A stretch of 64,000 nt of DNA. Origin: an uncultured Oceanisphaera sp. Lineage in GTDB: Bacteria > Pseudomonadota > Gammaproteobacteria > Enterobacterales > Aeromonadaceae. The DNA lies in assembly GCF_947495715.1 (NCBI RefSeq), contig NZ_CANLZU010000020.1:1-64000 (forward strand). The letters are read 5' to 3'. The notes below the pieces were generated by a model. That model did no database searches, was not told the DNA's origin, and saw only the letters and a list, made by a program, of their open reading frames with translations. This document shows, one piece after another, positions 54,923 through 63,963 of the stretch (positions within the stretch are counted from its first letter, which is position 1; each line of letters opens with the position of its first letter). The translations under genes and the position numbers were made by a program.

Positions 54923-56368
54923 ATGCAAAGGAAACTGTGCTTACTCACTCTGGGGGGGCTGGCAGCGCTGTTCAGTACCTCTGTGTTTGCGGCCGGAGGC
55001 CAGCTGGACTTAACCGGTACGTCTGTCGGCATCTTCGCCGTGGTTATCTTCGTGATTGCCTATCTGCTGGTGATGGGCGAAGAATATCTGCATCTGCGCA
55101 AGTCCAAGCCGGTGCTGATTGCCGCCGGTATCATCTGGGTTAGTATTGGCTGGACCTACATGGTCAACGGTATTCCCGGCGTCACCGAAGCCTCGTTTCG
55201 GCATAACCTGCTGGAGTATTCCGAACTGCTGTTATTCCTGCTGGTGGCGATGACCTACATCAATGCCATGGAAGAGCGCCGACTGTTTGATGCCCTGCGG
55301 GCCTGGATGATACGCAAGGGTTTCAGCTACAAGTCGCTGTTCTGGCTGACCGGCTTGCTGGCCTTCTTTATCTCTCCTATTGCCGATAACCTGACCACGG
55401 CGCTGCTGATGTGTGCCGTGGTGGTCAAGGTGGCGGAAGGGGACAAGCGTTTCATCAACCTGTGCTGTATCAATATCGTGATTGCCGCCAACGCCGGCGG
55501 TGCCTTCAGTCCCTTTGGCGATATCACCACCCTGATGGTGTGGCAGGCCGGTATCGTCAAGTTCAACGAATTCTTCATTCTGTTCATTCCCGCCCTGCTC
55601 AACTATCTGGTGCCGGCAGCGGTGATGCATTTCTTTATCGAGAACCGCAAACCCGCCGCCCTCTATGAAGAGGTGGAGGTGAAACGCGGTGCCATTCGTA
55701 TCGTACTGTTGTTCCTGCTGACCATCGCCACCGCCGTGACCTGCCACAGCCTGCTGCACCTGCCGCCGGTACTGGGCATGATGACCGGCCTGGGTTACCT
55801 GCAGTTTTTCGGTTACTACCTGCGCCGCACCCTGCCGGGATCGCTGGCGCGCAAGCGGGTCATGGCCGAGAAGCGGGGCGATGAAGAAGCGCTCAAGCGG
55901 CTGGGTAGCGTGGTGCCTTTCGACGTTTTCAACCGGGTGGCGCGGGCCGAGTGGGACACGCTGCTGTTTTTCTACGGCGTGGTAATGTGTGTCGGCGGTC
56001 TGGGCTACATGGGCTATCTGGCGCTGGTGTCGGAGCTGCTCTATACCGGCTGGGATGCTGTGTATGCCAACGTCGCCCTCGGTGTGATTTCGGCGGTGGT
56101 GGATAACATTCCGGTGATGTTTGCGGTGTTGACCATGGAGCCTGAAATGTCGCACGGCAACTGGTTGTTGATCACCCTGACCGCCGGTGTGGGCGGCAGC
56201 CTGCTGTCTATCGGCTCGGCCGCCGGGGTGGCGCTGATGGGCCAGGCCCGCGGCATGTATACCTTTTTCGGTCACCTCAAGTGGGCACCGGTGATCTTCC
56301 TCGGTTACGTGGCGAGCATACTGGCGCACCTGTGGCTGAACGCCGACAGCTTCAACGTATTTGGCTGA
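54923..56368 (+). CDS. nhaD: Na+/H+ antiporter NhaD
   Basis: A 481-residue membrane protein of the NhaD family with 12 or so helices after a signal-like N-terminus. SPIADNLTTALLMCAVVVK and NAGGAFSPFGDITTLM match the ion-binding regions of NhaD, which exports Na+ (and Li+) at alkaline pH in halophiles and Vibrio. This fits a marine or brackish habitat. Confidence 0.92.
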   Translation: MQRKLCLLTLGGLAALFSTSVFAAGGQLDLTGTSVGIFAVVIFVIAYLLVMGEEYLHLRKSKPVLIAAGIIWVSIGWTYMVNGIPGVTEASFRHNLLEYSELLLFLLVAMTYINAMEERRLFDALRAWMIRKGFSYKSLFWLTGLLAFFISPIADNLTTALLMCAVVVKVAEGDKRFINLCCINIVIAANAGGAFSPFGDITTLMVWQAGIVKFNEFFILFIPALLNYLVPAAVMHFFIENRKPAALYEEVEVKRGAIRIVLLFLLTIATAVTCHSLLHLPPVLGMMTGLGYLQFFGYYLRRTLPGSLARKRVMAEKRGDEEALKRLGSVVPFDVFNRVARAEWDTLLFFYGVVMCVGGLGYMGYLALVSELLYTGWDAVYANVALGVISAVVDNIPVMFAVLTMEPEMSHGNWLLITLTAGVGGSLLSIGSAAGVALMGQARGMYTFFGHLKWAPVIFLGYVASILAHLWLNADSFNVFG

Positions 56369-56398
56369 GGAACAGCCGCCAGCGTCAAGCCATAAATT

Positions 56399-56632
56399 TA
56401 AAACCAATCGAATTTAAACAATCGATTGGTTTTATTGCTCTGTACGATCGGACAAAGGGCCCGCTTCGCCGACTCGCCTGCTGGCACCGTCTGCAGGCAA
56501 CTCGGAAGAGAAGGAGGAGGTGGCAGGGATTGCCTCAGCCGACCTTCCGCTTCAGGGATGAAGCGGTAGAGCGTCACATGGATGTGCTTGAAGCGTGTCG
56601 GGAGAGGCAACCCTGTTGCCTCTTTGCGCACT
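56399..56632. repeat. Modular palindromic element E6 (mosaic)
   Basis: Starts with an inverted pair AAAACCAATCG/CGATTGGTTTT. Then GGACAAAGGGCCCGCTTCGC (from 56450) is the same arm as in E2 but the matching right arm is missing; instead the right part ends in GGCAACCCTGTTGCC. A GTCACATGGATGTG segment is shared with E1 and E3. It looks like a recombined or partly decayed copy. Confidence 0.7.
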
Positions 56633-56697
56633 CATTAATAACCAATCAACCAAGCGGTTGGTTTGCTCCCCAGTCGGCCATTTTTGTTTCTGCTCAT

Positions 56698-56727
56698 AAA
56701 AAAGCCCCGGCATGGCTGCCGGGGCTT
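56698..56727 (-). terminator. Terminator of the TAXI-TRAP operon
   Basis: AAGCCCCGGCA and TGCCGGGGCTT stem (via CTGCC), with a run of T on the minus-strand side, 24 bp after the permease stop. Confidence 0.9.
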
Positions 56728-56750
56728 GATGGTTTTATGGGGTGGCTACT

Positions 56751-59318
56751 TCAGCTGGCCGTGGCAGGTAAACGCTCACGACGGCGGCGTTGCAGCCAGG
56801 CCACCAGGCCGAGCAACAGGAAGCCGGGAATCCACATCAGCTCCTTGAGCCAGCGTTCGGTCGGTGCACGCACCACCAGAATTTGCTGGTCGAAGTCCAG
56901 ACCGGCATCGGCGGCGGGGCTGGCGAAGGCCACGCTGTCGACCAGTACCTTGCCGTCATCTTCATACAGCATCAGCCCGAGTTTCTGCATTCGCTCTTCA
57001 CCGCTGTCGCCTGCCGGTACCGGCAGTAACAGGCTGAATTCCTGCGGGTCGCCGACCGCATCTACCCCGAGTATGCGCAGACGCAGCTTGCTCTCGGCAT
57101 CAACCTGACCGATTACCTGCTCAAATTGCGCCGGCGACACCTCGCGATAGGGGTCGTGCAGCATGTCCATCCAGAAACCCGGACGGAACAGGGTAAAGGC
57201 CACCAGCAGCAGCAGAATTCCTTCGTACCAGCGGCTGCGCACCAGGAAAAAGCCCTGGGTACCGGCGGCGAAGATCAGCATGGCGGCGGTCGAGATCACG
57301 AAGATAACCACCCCGTGCCAGAAACTCACATCAATCAGCAGCAGATCCGTGTTGAAGATGAACAGGAAGGGCAGGGCGGCGGTACGCAGACTGTAATAGA
57401 AAGCGGTGACACCGGTCTTGATGGGATCGCCCTTGGACACGGCCGCCGCGGCAAACGAGGCCAGCCCCACCGGGGGAGTGACGTCGGCCATGATGCCGAA
57501 GTAGAACACGAACAGATGTACCGCAATCAGCGGCACTATCAGGCCGTTTTGCTGACCCAGGGTCACCACCACCGGTGCCAGCAGGCTCGACACCACTATG
57601 TAGTTGGCGGTGGTCGGCAGGCCCATGCCGAGTATCAGGCTGAATACCGCGATGAACATCAGCATCAACAGCAGATTGCCCATCGACAGCAGCTCGACCA
57701 GATCGGCCAGTACCAGTCCGACCCCGGTTTGCGACACAGCACCGACGATAAGCCCGGCGGCGGCGGTGGCGATACCGATGCCGATCATGTTGCGCGCACC
57801 GGCCAGCAGGCCTTCACGCAGATCGATAACGCCGTCCATAAAGGTACCGTGCTCGTGCAGACCGTCGGTGCGCATCCAGCTCAGCAGCGGACGCTGAGTC
57901 AGCAGTATCACCACCAGCATCATGCTGCCCCAGAAGGCGGACAACCCGGGCGACAGACGCTCGACCATCAAACACCAGACCAGCACCACCACCGGCAGCA
58001 GAAAATGCAGGCCGGACAACAGCACGGCGCGGGTTTGCGGCAGGGCGTCTAGCGGCGCATTTGGATCTTCCGGCTCCAGCGGCGCAACGCTGGCGGCAAT
58101 TTTCAGCAGGCCCAGATAGGCCAGTGCCAGCAACACGCCCACGCCTTCCAGCACATAATCACCCAGCACCGGCTTGAGCCAGCCAAGACCATAGTAGACG
58201 GCCAGTGACAGGCCGCTGATCAGAGTGGCGCCAAAGGCAAAGCCGGTCAGGCGGCGCAGCCAGGACTTGGGCTGGTGGCCACCGATGGGCTGCAGGCCGA
58301 GCTTGAGCGACTCGAGATGAACGATGTACAGCAGTGCGATATAGGAGATGGCCGCCGGCAGAAAGGCGTGCTTGATGATTTCTACATAGGGCATGCCGAT
58401 GTATTCGACCATCAAAAAGGCCGCCGCGCCCATCACGGGCGGCATGATCTGGCCGTTGACCGAAGAGGCCACTTCGACCGCGCCGGCCTTTTCGGCCGAG
58501 AAGCCGGTGCGCTTCATCATGGGAATGGTAAAGGTGCCGGTGGTGACCACGTTGGCGATGGAAGAGCCGGAGATCATCCCGGTCAGCCCGGAGGCGACCA
58601 CCGCCGCCTTGGCCGGGCCGCCGCGCAGGTGGCCGAGCAGGCTGAAGGCCAGCTGAATGAAGTAATGGCCGGCACCGGCCCGCTCGAGCAGGGCACCGAA
58701 CAGCACGAACAGAAACACGAAGCTGGTGGACACACCGAGGGCGATGCCGAACACCCCTTCGGTGGTAATCCACTGGTGGTTGGCCAGGGCGCTGAAGCTG
58801 ACCCCGCGGTGGGCCAGCAGGCTCGGCATGTAAGGACCGGCCAGGCTGTAGGCCAGAAAAACCAGGGCGATGATCGCCAGCGGCGGCCCCAGCGCCCGGC
58901 GAGTGGCCTCCAGCAGCAGCGTCATGCCGACACAGGCGGTGACCAGATCGGCGGTGGTGAGACTGCCCGGACGCTGGGACAAATCCTGATAAAACACAAA
59001 CAGGTAGGCGGCGGCGGCGGCGGCAACCAGGCCGAGCACGATATCGAGCAGCGGCACCCGGTTGCGCGGCGATTTATTGAAGGCGGGAAACACCAGAAAC
59101 GCCAGCAGCAGGGCGAAGGCGAGGTGAATGGAGCGGGTTTCGGTGTTGTTGAGTACGCCAAAGCCGAAAATGAAAGGCAAGGGGGACGCGATCCAGAGCT
59201 GAAACAGTGACCAGCACAGGGCCAGCCCGGCAATCACCCTGGCCATGATGCCATCGGGCGTGCGCGCACCGACATCCTGGGCGATCAGCTCCTCTGCGGA
59301 CAAGTGTTTTTCTGACAT
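56751..59318 (-). CDS. TRAP transporter fused permease (DctQ-DctM), TAXI type
   Basis: An 855-residue membrane protein that fuses the small (about 1-180) and large (about 190-690) TRAP permease subunits; the large part shows GMGLPTTANYIVVS and the motif SGLTGMISGSSIANVVTTG. The last 150 residues form a soluble, PDZ-like C-terminal domain (DUF3394). It works with the TAXI binding protein encoded upstream to import an organic anion, probably a dicarboxylate or glutamate-like compound, driven by Na+ or H+. Solute not determinable. Confidence 0.93.
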   Translation of the reverse strand: MSEKHLSAEELIAQDVGARTPDGIMARVIAGLALCWSLFQLWIASPLPFIFGFGVLNNTETRSIHLAFALLLAFLVFPAFNKSPRNRVPLLDIVLGLVAAAAAAYLFVFYQDLSQRPGSLTTADLVTACVGMTLLLEATRRALGPPLAIIALVFLAYSLAGPYMPSLLAHRGVSFSALANHQWITTEGVFGIALGVSTSFVFLFVLFGALLERAGAGHYFIQLAFSLLGHLRGGPAKAAVVASGLTGMISGSSIANVVTTGTFTIPMMKRTGFSAEKAGAVEVASSVNGQIMPPVMGAAAFLMVEYIGMPYVEIIKHAFLPAAISYIALLYIVHLESLKLGLQPIGGHQPKSWLRRLTGFAFGATLISGLSLAVYYGLGWLKPVLGDYVLEGVGVLLALAYLGLLKIAASVAPLEPEDPNAPLDALPQTRAVLLSGLHFLLPVVVLVWCLMVERLSPGLSAFWGSMMLVVILLTQRPLLSWMRTDGLHEHGTFMDGVIDLREGLLAGARNMIGIGIATAAAGLIVGAVSQTGVGLVLADLVELLSMGNLLLMLMFIAVFSLILGMGLPTTANYIVVSSLLAPVVVTLGQQNGLIVPLIAVHLFVFYFGIMADVTPPVGLASFAAAAVSKGDPIKTGVTAFYYSLRTAALPFLFIFNTDLLLIDVSFWHGVVIFVISTAAMLIFAAGTQGFFLVRSRWYEGILLLLVAFTLFRPGFWMDMLHDPYREVSPAQFEQVIGQVDAESKLRLRILGVDAVGDPQEFSLLLPVPAGDSGEERMQKLGLMLYEDDGKVLVDSVAFASPAADAGLDFDQQILVVRAPTERWLKELMWIPGFLLLGLVAWLQRRRRERLPATAS

Positions 59319-59355
59319 AGGGGATACCTATTTTGATGGTGCAACAGAAAGGAGA

Positions 59356-59385
59356 AAACCTCTCCCGTGATGACGGGAGAGGTTT
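59356..59385. promoter_or_regulatory. Hairpin between TAXI binding protein and permease genes
   Basis: AAACCTCTCCCGT and ACGGGAGAGGTTT form a perfect 13-bp stem with a GATG loop. It lies in the 145-bp gap within the operon with only a short T stretch after it, so it may partly terminate or protect the binding-protein mRNA and raise its level over the permease. Confidence 0.6.
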
Positions 59386-59463
59386 GGTTGCCAGCAAATA
59401 CCGATGTCAGACAGTGAGTCCGGTGACGGATATCTCACGGCTTACCGCATTGCCGGCAGACGG

Positions 59464-60438
59464 TTACAGCCAGCCTTTTTCCTTGTAGAAACGCGCGGCG
59501 CCTTCATGCAGCGGCGCGGTAATGCCGGCACTGATCATGTCTTCGGCCTTCAGATCGGCAAAGGCGGGGTGCAGACGCTTGAAACGCTCCAGGTTGTCGA
59601 ACACGGACTTGACCAGCTGATAGACCACGTCTGCATCGGTTTCTGCCGTAGTGGCCAGCACCGCCTTGCCGCCGATGGAAGGAATCGGCTGATCAACCCC
59701 CGGATAGAGGCCGGCGGGAATGTTGGCGCGGGTGAAGTAGCTGGCCTTCTCCAGCAGGGTGTCGACACCGGCTCCTTCTACCGGGATCAGCTTGGCATCG
59801 GCGGTGGTCAGCGCTTCCTGAATGGCGCCACTGGGGTGACCCACTACATAGGTGATGGCATCCAGGTTGTTGTCGCCCAAGGCGGCGGCCATTTCAGCCG
59901 GCTTCAGCTCGGCGGCGAGAGAAAAGCTGTCTTTGGTCCAGCCGCTGGCCTGCATCAGTTCATCGAAGGTATCGCGGCTGCCGGAGCCGGGAACACCGAT
60001 GTTGACGCGCTTGCCATTAAGATCCCCGATGCTGTCGATGTCACTGTCGTTGCGCACCACCACGGTGAGAATTTCACTTTGCAGCGATAAAACGGCGCGT
60101 AGATTGGCAACCGGTTTCTTGTCGAAGGGAGCCTGACCTTCCAGTGCCTTGAATTGGTGATCGGACTGAATAAAGCCGAAGTCGTAGTCACCGTTTTGCA
60201 GCGAGACGATATTGCCGACACTGCCTGCCGATGAGGGGGCATTACATTTTATGTCATGCTCTTCGGCACCGCGGTTGAGAAAACGACACACCGACTGGCC
60301 GGCGGTATAATATACCCCGGTCTGACCGCCGGTACCTATGGTCACGTAGCGCGTGTCGGCGCTGACCTGGCTGCTGAACAGCAGGGCGGTTACTGCGCCG
60401 GCAAACAGCTTGGAGACGTTACGATTTTGCATATCCAT
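59464..60438 (-). CDS. TAXI family TRAP transporter solute-binding protein
   Basis: A 324-residue periplasmic binding protein: signal peptide (VTALLFSSQVSA), then YVTIGTGGQTGVYYTAG and LNGKRVNIGVPGSGSRDTFDE, both TAXI signatures. GAGG precedes the start. It delivers the solute to the fused permease in the next gene. Confidence 0.93.
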   Translation of the reverse strand: MDMQNRNVSKLFAGAVTALLFSSQVSADTRYVTIGTGGQTGVYYTAGQSVCRFLNRGAEEHDIKCNAPSSAGSVGNIVSLQNGDYDFGFIQSDHQFKALEGQAPFDKKPVANLRAVLSLQSEILTVVVRNDSDIDSIGDLNGKRVNIGVPGSGSRDTFDELMQASGWTKDSFSLAAELKPAEMAAALGDNNLDAITYVVGHPSGAIQEALTTADAKLIPVEGAGVDTLLEKASYFTRANIPAGLYPGVDQPIPSIGGKAVLATTAETDADVVYQLVKSVFDNLERFKRLHPAFADLKAEDMISAGITAPLHEGAARFYKEKGWL

Positions 60439-60575
60439 ATTGATTTTCCTCAGGCTATTATTCCAAATAACATCTTCATTTTCTTATGATTAACACATTT
60501 TTCCATGTGTATCCATATGAGGCATTCACGGTAATGTAATACGCCGTTAAATGCTAATAAAAGCAGGCGAATACA

Positions 60576-61817
60576 TCAGGACACCCGTTGCAAACCCGCC
60601 AGAGAAATAGCGGCAGGCTCATTATCGATTAGATTAGCCAGTGTAGCAGCGCTGCCGCAGGCCAGCGTAAAGCCCAGGCTGCCATGGCCAACATTCAGCC
60701 ACAGATTGTTGATGCCGCTGCGTCCTATGAGTGGTGTGCCCTCGGGGGTGGCGGGGCGCAATCCGGCCCAGGCGGTGGCCGTTTGATAGTCGCCGGCGTG
60801 CGGAAAGCAGGCCTGAGCCTGCCGGCGCAACGAGGCAATGCGGCGGGCATCGAGTTCGGTGTTCCAGTCGCCAATATCCACCATGGCGGCGACGCGCAGC
60901 TGATCCTCCAGGCGGGCATAGACGATTTTGCGATCGTAGTCGGTGACATTGGTCTGCGGCACTGTGGCGTAGTCGGTCACGGGCAGGGTCAGGCTGTAGC
61001 CCTTCAGGGGGTAAAGCGGCAGCTTCAGCCCCAACGGCCGCAGCAGGGCGGCGCTGCCAATGCCGGCGGCCACCACCAGATGGTCGACTGTCACCTCGCC
61101 CTGGGTCAGCGACAAGGCTCTGACCTGCCCGCGTTCGAGCCGCAGCTTGTTCACGGTTTGTCCGGTATGCAGGGTGAAGTTGGCATGCCCGCGCAGGCGC
61201 CGCAACAGCTGTTGGCAGAAGCGGTGGCAATCACCCACTTCGTCGCCGGGCGAAAAAATACCACCCCGTAACTGAGCGGCCAGGCTGGCCAGTGCCGGCT
61301 CGGCCTCGATGCATTGTGCGGCATTCAGCACCCGTTGCGGTGAGCCGGCATCGACGCCAGCGGCGGCTTTCTTGAAGCTGGCGCCATCGCGATAAATGAC
61401 CAGCTTGCCATTGGCACGCCAGGCGAAGTCGTTCAGACCGTCCTGCTCGCGCCAGTCAGTCAATATCTGCTGGCTATGCAGTGCCAGTCGCAGCAGGTGG
61501 GCGCCATTGGACCGATTGACGCTGCGGCGACAGGCCAGCAAAAAGCGCAGGCACCAGCGCCATTGATCGGGGTTCATGCGTGGCTGAAAACGCAGCGGAG
61601 CGTCTTTTTTCAGCATCCAGCCCAGTGCCTGCAGCGGCACGCCGGCATCGGCCAAGGGTGCCACGTAGCGATAGCTCAGCTGACCGCCATTGGCAAAACT
61701 GGTTTCCATGGCAACCGTATCTCGTTGCTCGAACAGCTCGACCTGAACCCCTTTTTTGACCAGGGCATAGGCGGTGGTCAACCCAATCACCCCACCACCG
61801 ATAATCGCGACTCGCAT
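60576..61817 (-). CDS. dadA: D-amino acid dehydrogenase
   Basis: A 413-residue flavoprotein of the DadA family. FAD motif VAIIGGGVIGLTTAYAL at the N-terminus, then SFANGGQLSYRY typical of DadA. It oxidises D-alanine and other D-amino acids to keto acids and ammonia at the inner membrane. No dadX racemase is nearby; the divergent LysR gene is probably its regulator. Confidence 0.92.
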   Translation of the reverse strand: MRVAIIGGGVIGLTTAYALVKKGVQVELFEQRDTVAMETSFANGGQLSYRYVAPLADAGVPLQALGWMLKKDAPLRFQPRMNPDQWRWCLRFLLACRRSVNRSNGAHLLRLALHSQQILTDWREQDGLNDFAWRANGKLVIYRDGASFKKAAAGVDAGSPQRVLNAAQCIEAEPALASLAAQLRGGIFSPGDEVGDCHRFCQQLLRRLRGHANFTLHTGQTVNKLRLERGQVRALSLTQGEVTVDHLVVAAGIGSAALLRPLGLKLPLYPLKGYSLTLPVTDYATVPQTNVTDYDRKIVYARLEDQLRVAAMVDIGDWNTELDARRIASLRRQAQACFPHAGDYQTATAWAGLRPATPEGTPLIGRSGINNLWLNVGHGSLGFTLACGSAATLANLIDNEPAAISLAGLQRVS

Positions 61818-61894
61818 GACTGATTCCCTTTAAACTCAATCGCTTCAGCATAGGCATTGCCGCCTCGGCCGAACAATGAAAAGATAAGGGCAGG

Positions 61895-61913
61895 TCATAA
61901 CCTTTGGTTATGA
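61895..61913. promoter_or_regulatory. Likely LysR operator between dadA and its divergent regulator
   Basis: TCATAACC-TTT-GGTTATGA, a perfect 8-bp inverted repeat with a 3-bp spacer in the middle of the divergent gap. It contains the T-N11-A pattern of LysR operators. Confidence 0.6.
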
Positions 61914-61937
61914 TGTGTATCCAAAAGAGTCTATATT

Positions 61938-62840
61938 ATGCGTCTACGCCATATCGAGTTGTTTCAGGCCGTGCTGCAAACCGGCAGCCTGACGGCGGCA
62001 GCCGAGTTGCTGCATATTTCCCAACCCGCCGCCAGCAAGCGCCTGCAGCAGGCCGAGCAACAACTGGGGTTTGCCTTGTTTCGCCGGGTGCGTGGCAAGT
62101 TGCTGCCCACCACAGAGGCGTTGATCCTGCAACAGCCCGCCGAGCAATTGTCGTCCGATCTGCAGAACCTTCGCCGGCTGGCGGGTAATCTGCGCCGCGG
62201 CAATGCCTGCGCACTGCGGCTGATGTGTACGCCGACGCTGGCGCAGAGTTTGCTGCCTCAAGCGCTGGGGCGCTGGCGTGAAGGTTATCCCGATACCGAA
62301 TGTGAACTGGCCACCCAGCACACCAAAGAAATGACTCAGGCGCTGTTGCTGCGCGAAGCGGATCTGGGGTTGACGCTGCAGCGGGTGAAGCACCCCGGTT
62401 TGCAGGTGGAGATGCTGGCGCAGGGACGGATGATGGTGATTGCCCCTGCCGGTAGCTGGACCGAGGCGCAATGTCGTGAACCCATTCGGCTGCAACGTCT
62501 GGCGGGGGTCAGGCTGATTGGTCTCGATAGCCGGGACGGCCTGGGTGGCTTGCTGCACAGCCATACTCAGGAGCTGGATCCGCCGGTGCGGATTCACACT
62601 CGAGTACAAACCTATCAGCTGGCGCGCCAGATGGTGGCGGCCGGTCAGGGAGTGGCGCTGGTCGACCCCTTTACCGCGCTGATGGCGGCAAGCGGGGAGG
62701 TGCAGGCCCGGCCACTGGAGCCAAACCTGACCGTATCACTCTATGTGCTGCATCGGGCCGGCGAAACGCCAATACCGGCCCGGCAGGCGTTATTGAAACA
62801 GCTGCAGGCCGTGGCCACCAGCCTGTTAAAGGCGCAATGA
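61938..62840 (+). CDS. LysR-family regulator, probably of dadA
   Basis: A 300-residue LysR protein with N-terminal helix-turn-helix (LTAAAELLHISQPAASKRLQQ) and a substrate-binding domain. It is divergent from dadA with a palindromic site between, the common LysR arrangement. Family members acting on amino-acid genes look similar; the effector is unknown. Confidence 0.9.
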   Translation: MRLRHIELFQAVLQTGSLTAAAELLHISQPAASKRLQQAEQQLGFALFRRVRGKLLPTTEALILQQPAEQLSSDLQNLRRLAGNLRRGNACALRLMCTPTLAQSLLPQALGRWREGYPDTECELATQHTKEMTQALLLREADLGLTLQRVKHPGLQVEMLAQGRMMVIAPAGSWTEAQCREPIRLQRLAGVRLIGLDSRDGLGGLLHSHTQELDPPVRIHTRVQTYQLARQMVAAGQGVALVDPFTALMAASGEVQARPLEPNLTVSLYVLHRAGETPIPARQALLKQLQAVATSLLKAQ

Positions 62841-62848
62841 GCGATTTA

Positions 62849-63081
62849 TACCAAGCAGATTAAATCACTGATCTATTTGGTTGCTCTGCAAAGGCAAGAC
62901 AAACGGTCCGCTCCGCCGACTCGCCGTAAACCCATCCTTGGGGGCTCAGCCGCACCATCCGTGGTGCGGATGGTCGGCGGAGCAGATCCCTTTGTCCTCC
63001 TTTATGGCGTGTCGAGGGAGGCGGCTGTGTTGTCTCTGAGTTCGAGTTTGAAAAAGATCAGACCTTTATGCAGGTTGGTAT
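62849..63081. repeat. Modular palindromic element E7 with terminal inverted repeats
   Basis: ATACCAA (62849-62855) and TTGGTAT (63075-63081) bound the element, as in E1. Inside, GACAAACGGTCCGCTCCGCC and GGCGGAGCAGATCCCTTTGTC (62898-62996) are paired arms around GCACCATCCGTGGTGC and CCCATCCTTGGGGGCTC. Fills the gap between the LysR and GDT1 genes; its right edge touches the gene end. Confidence 0.8.
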
Positions 63082-63638
63082 TACCACCACAGGGTGGTGA
63101 TGCCCAGTATCAGAAAGAGCAGGGCGCTGACGCCGTGAATCCACTTCATCGGAATACGCTCGGCGCCTTTCTTGCCAATCAGTACCACGGGTACGTTGGC
63201 GGCCATCATGCCGAGGGTAGTACCAGCCACCACCAGCCAATAGTCTTCCACGAAACGGGCGGCCAGCAGCACGGTGGCAAGTTGGGTCTTGTCGCCCATT
63301 TCCGCCAGAAAAAACAGCACAAAGGTGGTGATAAAGGGCCCGTAGCGGCGCAGCGTGCCGTCTTCATCGTCCAGCTTGTCGGGGATCAGCATCCAGCACG
63401 CCATGATGAAGAAAGAGCCGGCCAGCAGATAGCGTAGCCAGTCTGGACTCAGCCATTGCTGCACCCATACACCCACCCAGCCGGCCAGGCCGTGGTTGAG
63501 CAGAGTCGCGGCGAGAATACCGACAATAATGGGCAGGGGCTTTCTGAAACGACAGCTCAGCACCAGGGCGAGCAGTTGGGTTTTGTCACCGATTTCGGCG
63601 ATGGCGACCGCGAAGGTCGAAGTGGTCAGTGCTTCCAA
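63081..63638 (-). CDS. GDT1/UPF0016 family Mn2+ exporter
   Basis: A 185-residue membrane protein with six helices and two copies of the E-x-G-D-K-T motif (AEIGDKTQ, AEMGDKTQ), the signature of GDT1/TMEM165 cation exchangers. Behind a yybP-ykoY riboswitch it should export Mn2+ when manganese is high. The start is a TTG at 63638, which gives the family-typical MEALTTSTFAVAIAEIGD; a TTG at 63668 is in frame but inside the riboswitch. Neither has a ribosome binding site. Confidence 0.9.
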   Translation of the reverse strand: MEALTTSTFAVAIAEIGDKTQLLALVLSCRFRKPLPIIVGILAATLLNHGLAGWVGVWVQQWLSPDWLRYLLAGSFFIMACWMLIPDKLDDEDGTLRRYGPFITTFVLFFLAEMGDKTQLATVLLAARFVEDYWLVVAGTTLGMMAANVPVVLIGKKGAERIPMKWIHGVSALLFLILGITTLWW

Positions 63639-63644
63639 GGTAGT

Positions 63645-63855
63645 TACCGGGGGACGAGTGATGATCAACCAATGAGCAGGCCATGCCGCCCGTCCCCGGT
63701 ATCGGCATCAGCCTGTCAAAGGTCTCGTCAAACCACGGATGTCTTGTTAACAACTTATCAACAAGATAGTCGGGTCACGGCCACCATGGTGATTCGCACC
63801 AATTATGTTGACGACCGTCTCGACACTCACTGTCGAGAGACTACTCCCCCTTGTG
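63645..63855 (-). promoter_or_regulatory. yybP-ykoY manganese riboswitch
   Basis: Minus strand shows the 5' GGGGGAGTAG (63841-63850), a long variable stem, then GGCTGATGCCGATACC (63699-63714) and CGGCATGGCCTGCTCATTGG, the consensus of the family. CGTCCCC near the gene (63650-63656) can pair with GGGGACG of the aptamer (63691-63697), a plausible switch. It sits right before a GDT1 Mn exporter. Confidence 0.85.
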
Positions 63856-63916
63856 CAGGAGCCGCGTATTGTAGTGATTTGAACGGCAAGTTCAAGGCTG
63901 ATCGCTAACCTGTTTC

Positions 63917-63954
63917 TCACACCTCACCCCTCACCCCTCACCCCTCACCCTCAC
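63917..63954. repeat. Tandem heptamer repeat (TCACCCC)
   Basis: About five units of TCACCCC/TCACACC. Same pattern as the TCACGCC array at 35371-35437, with one base changed. Confidence 0.85.
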
Positions 63955-63963
63955 AACGAAGCC

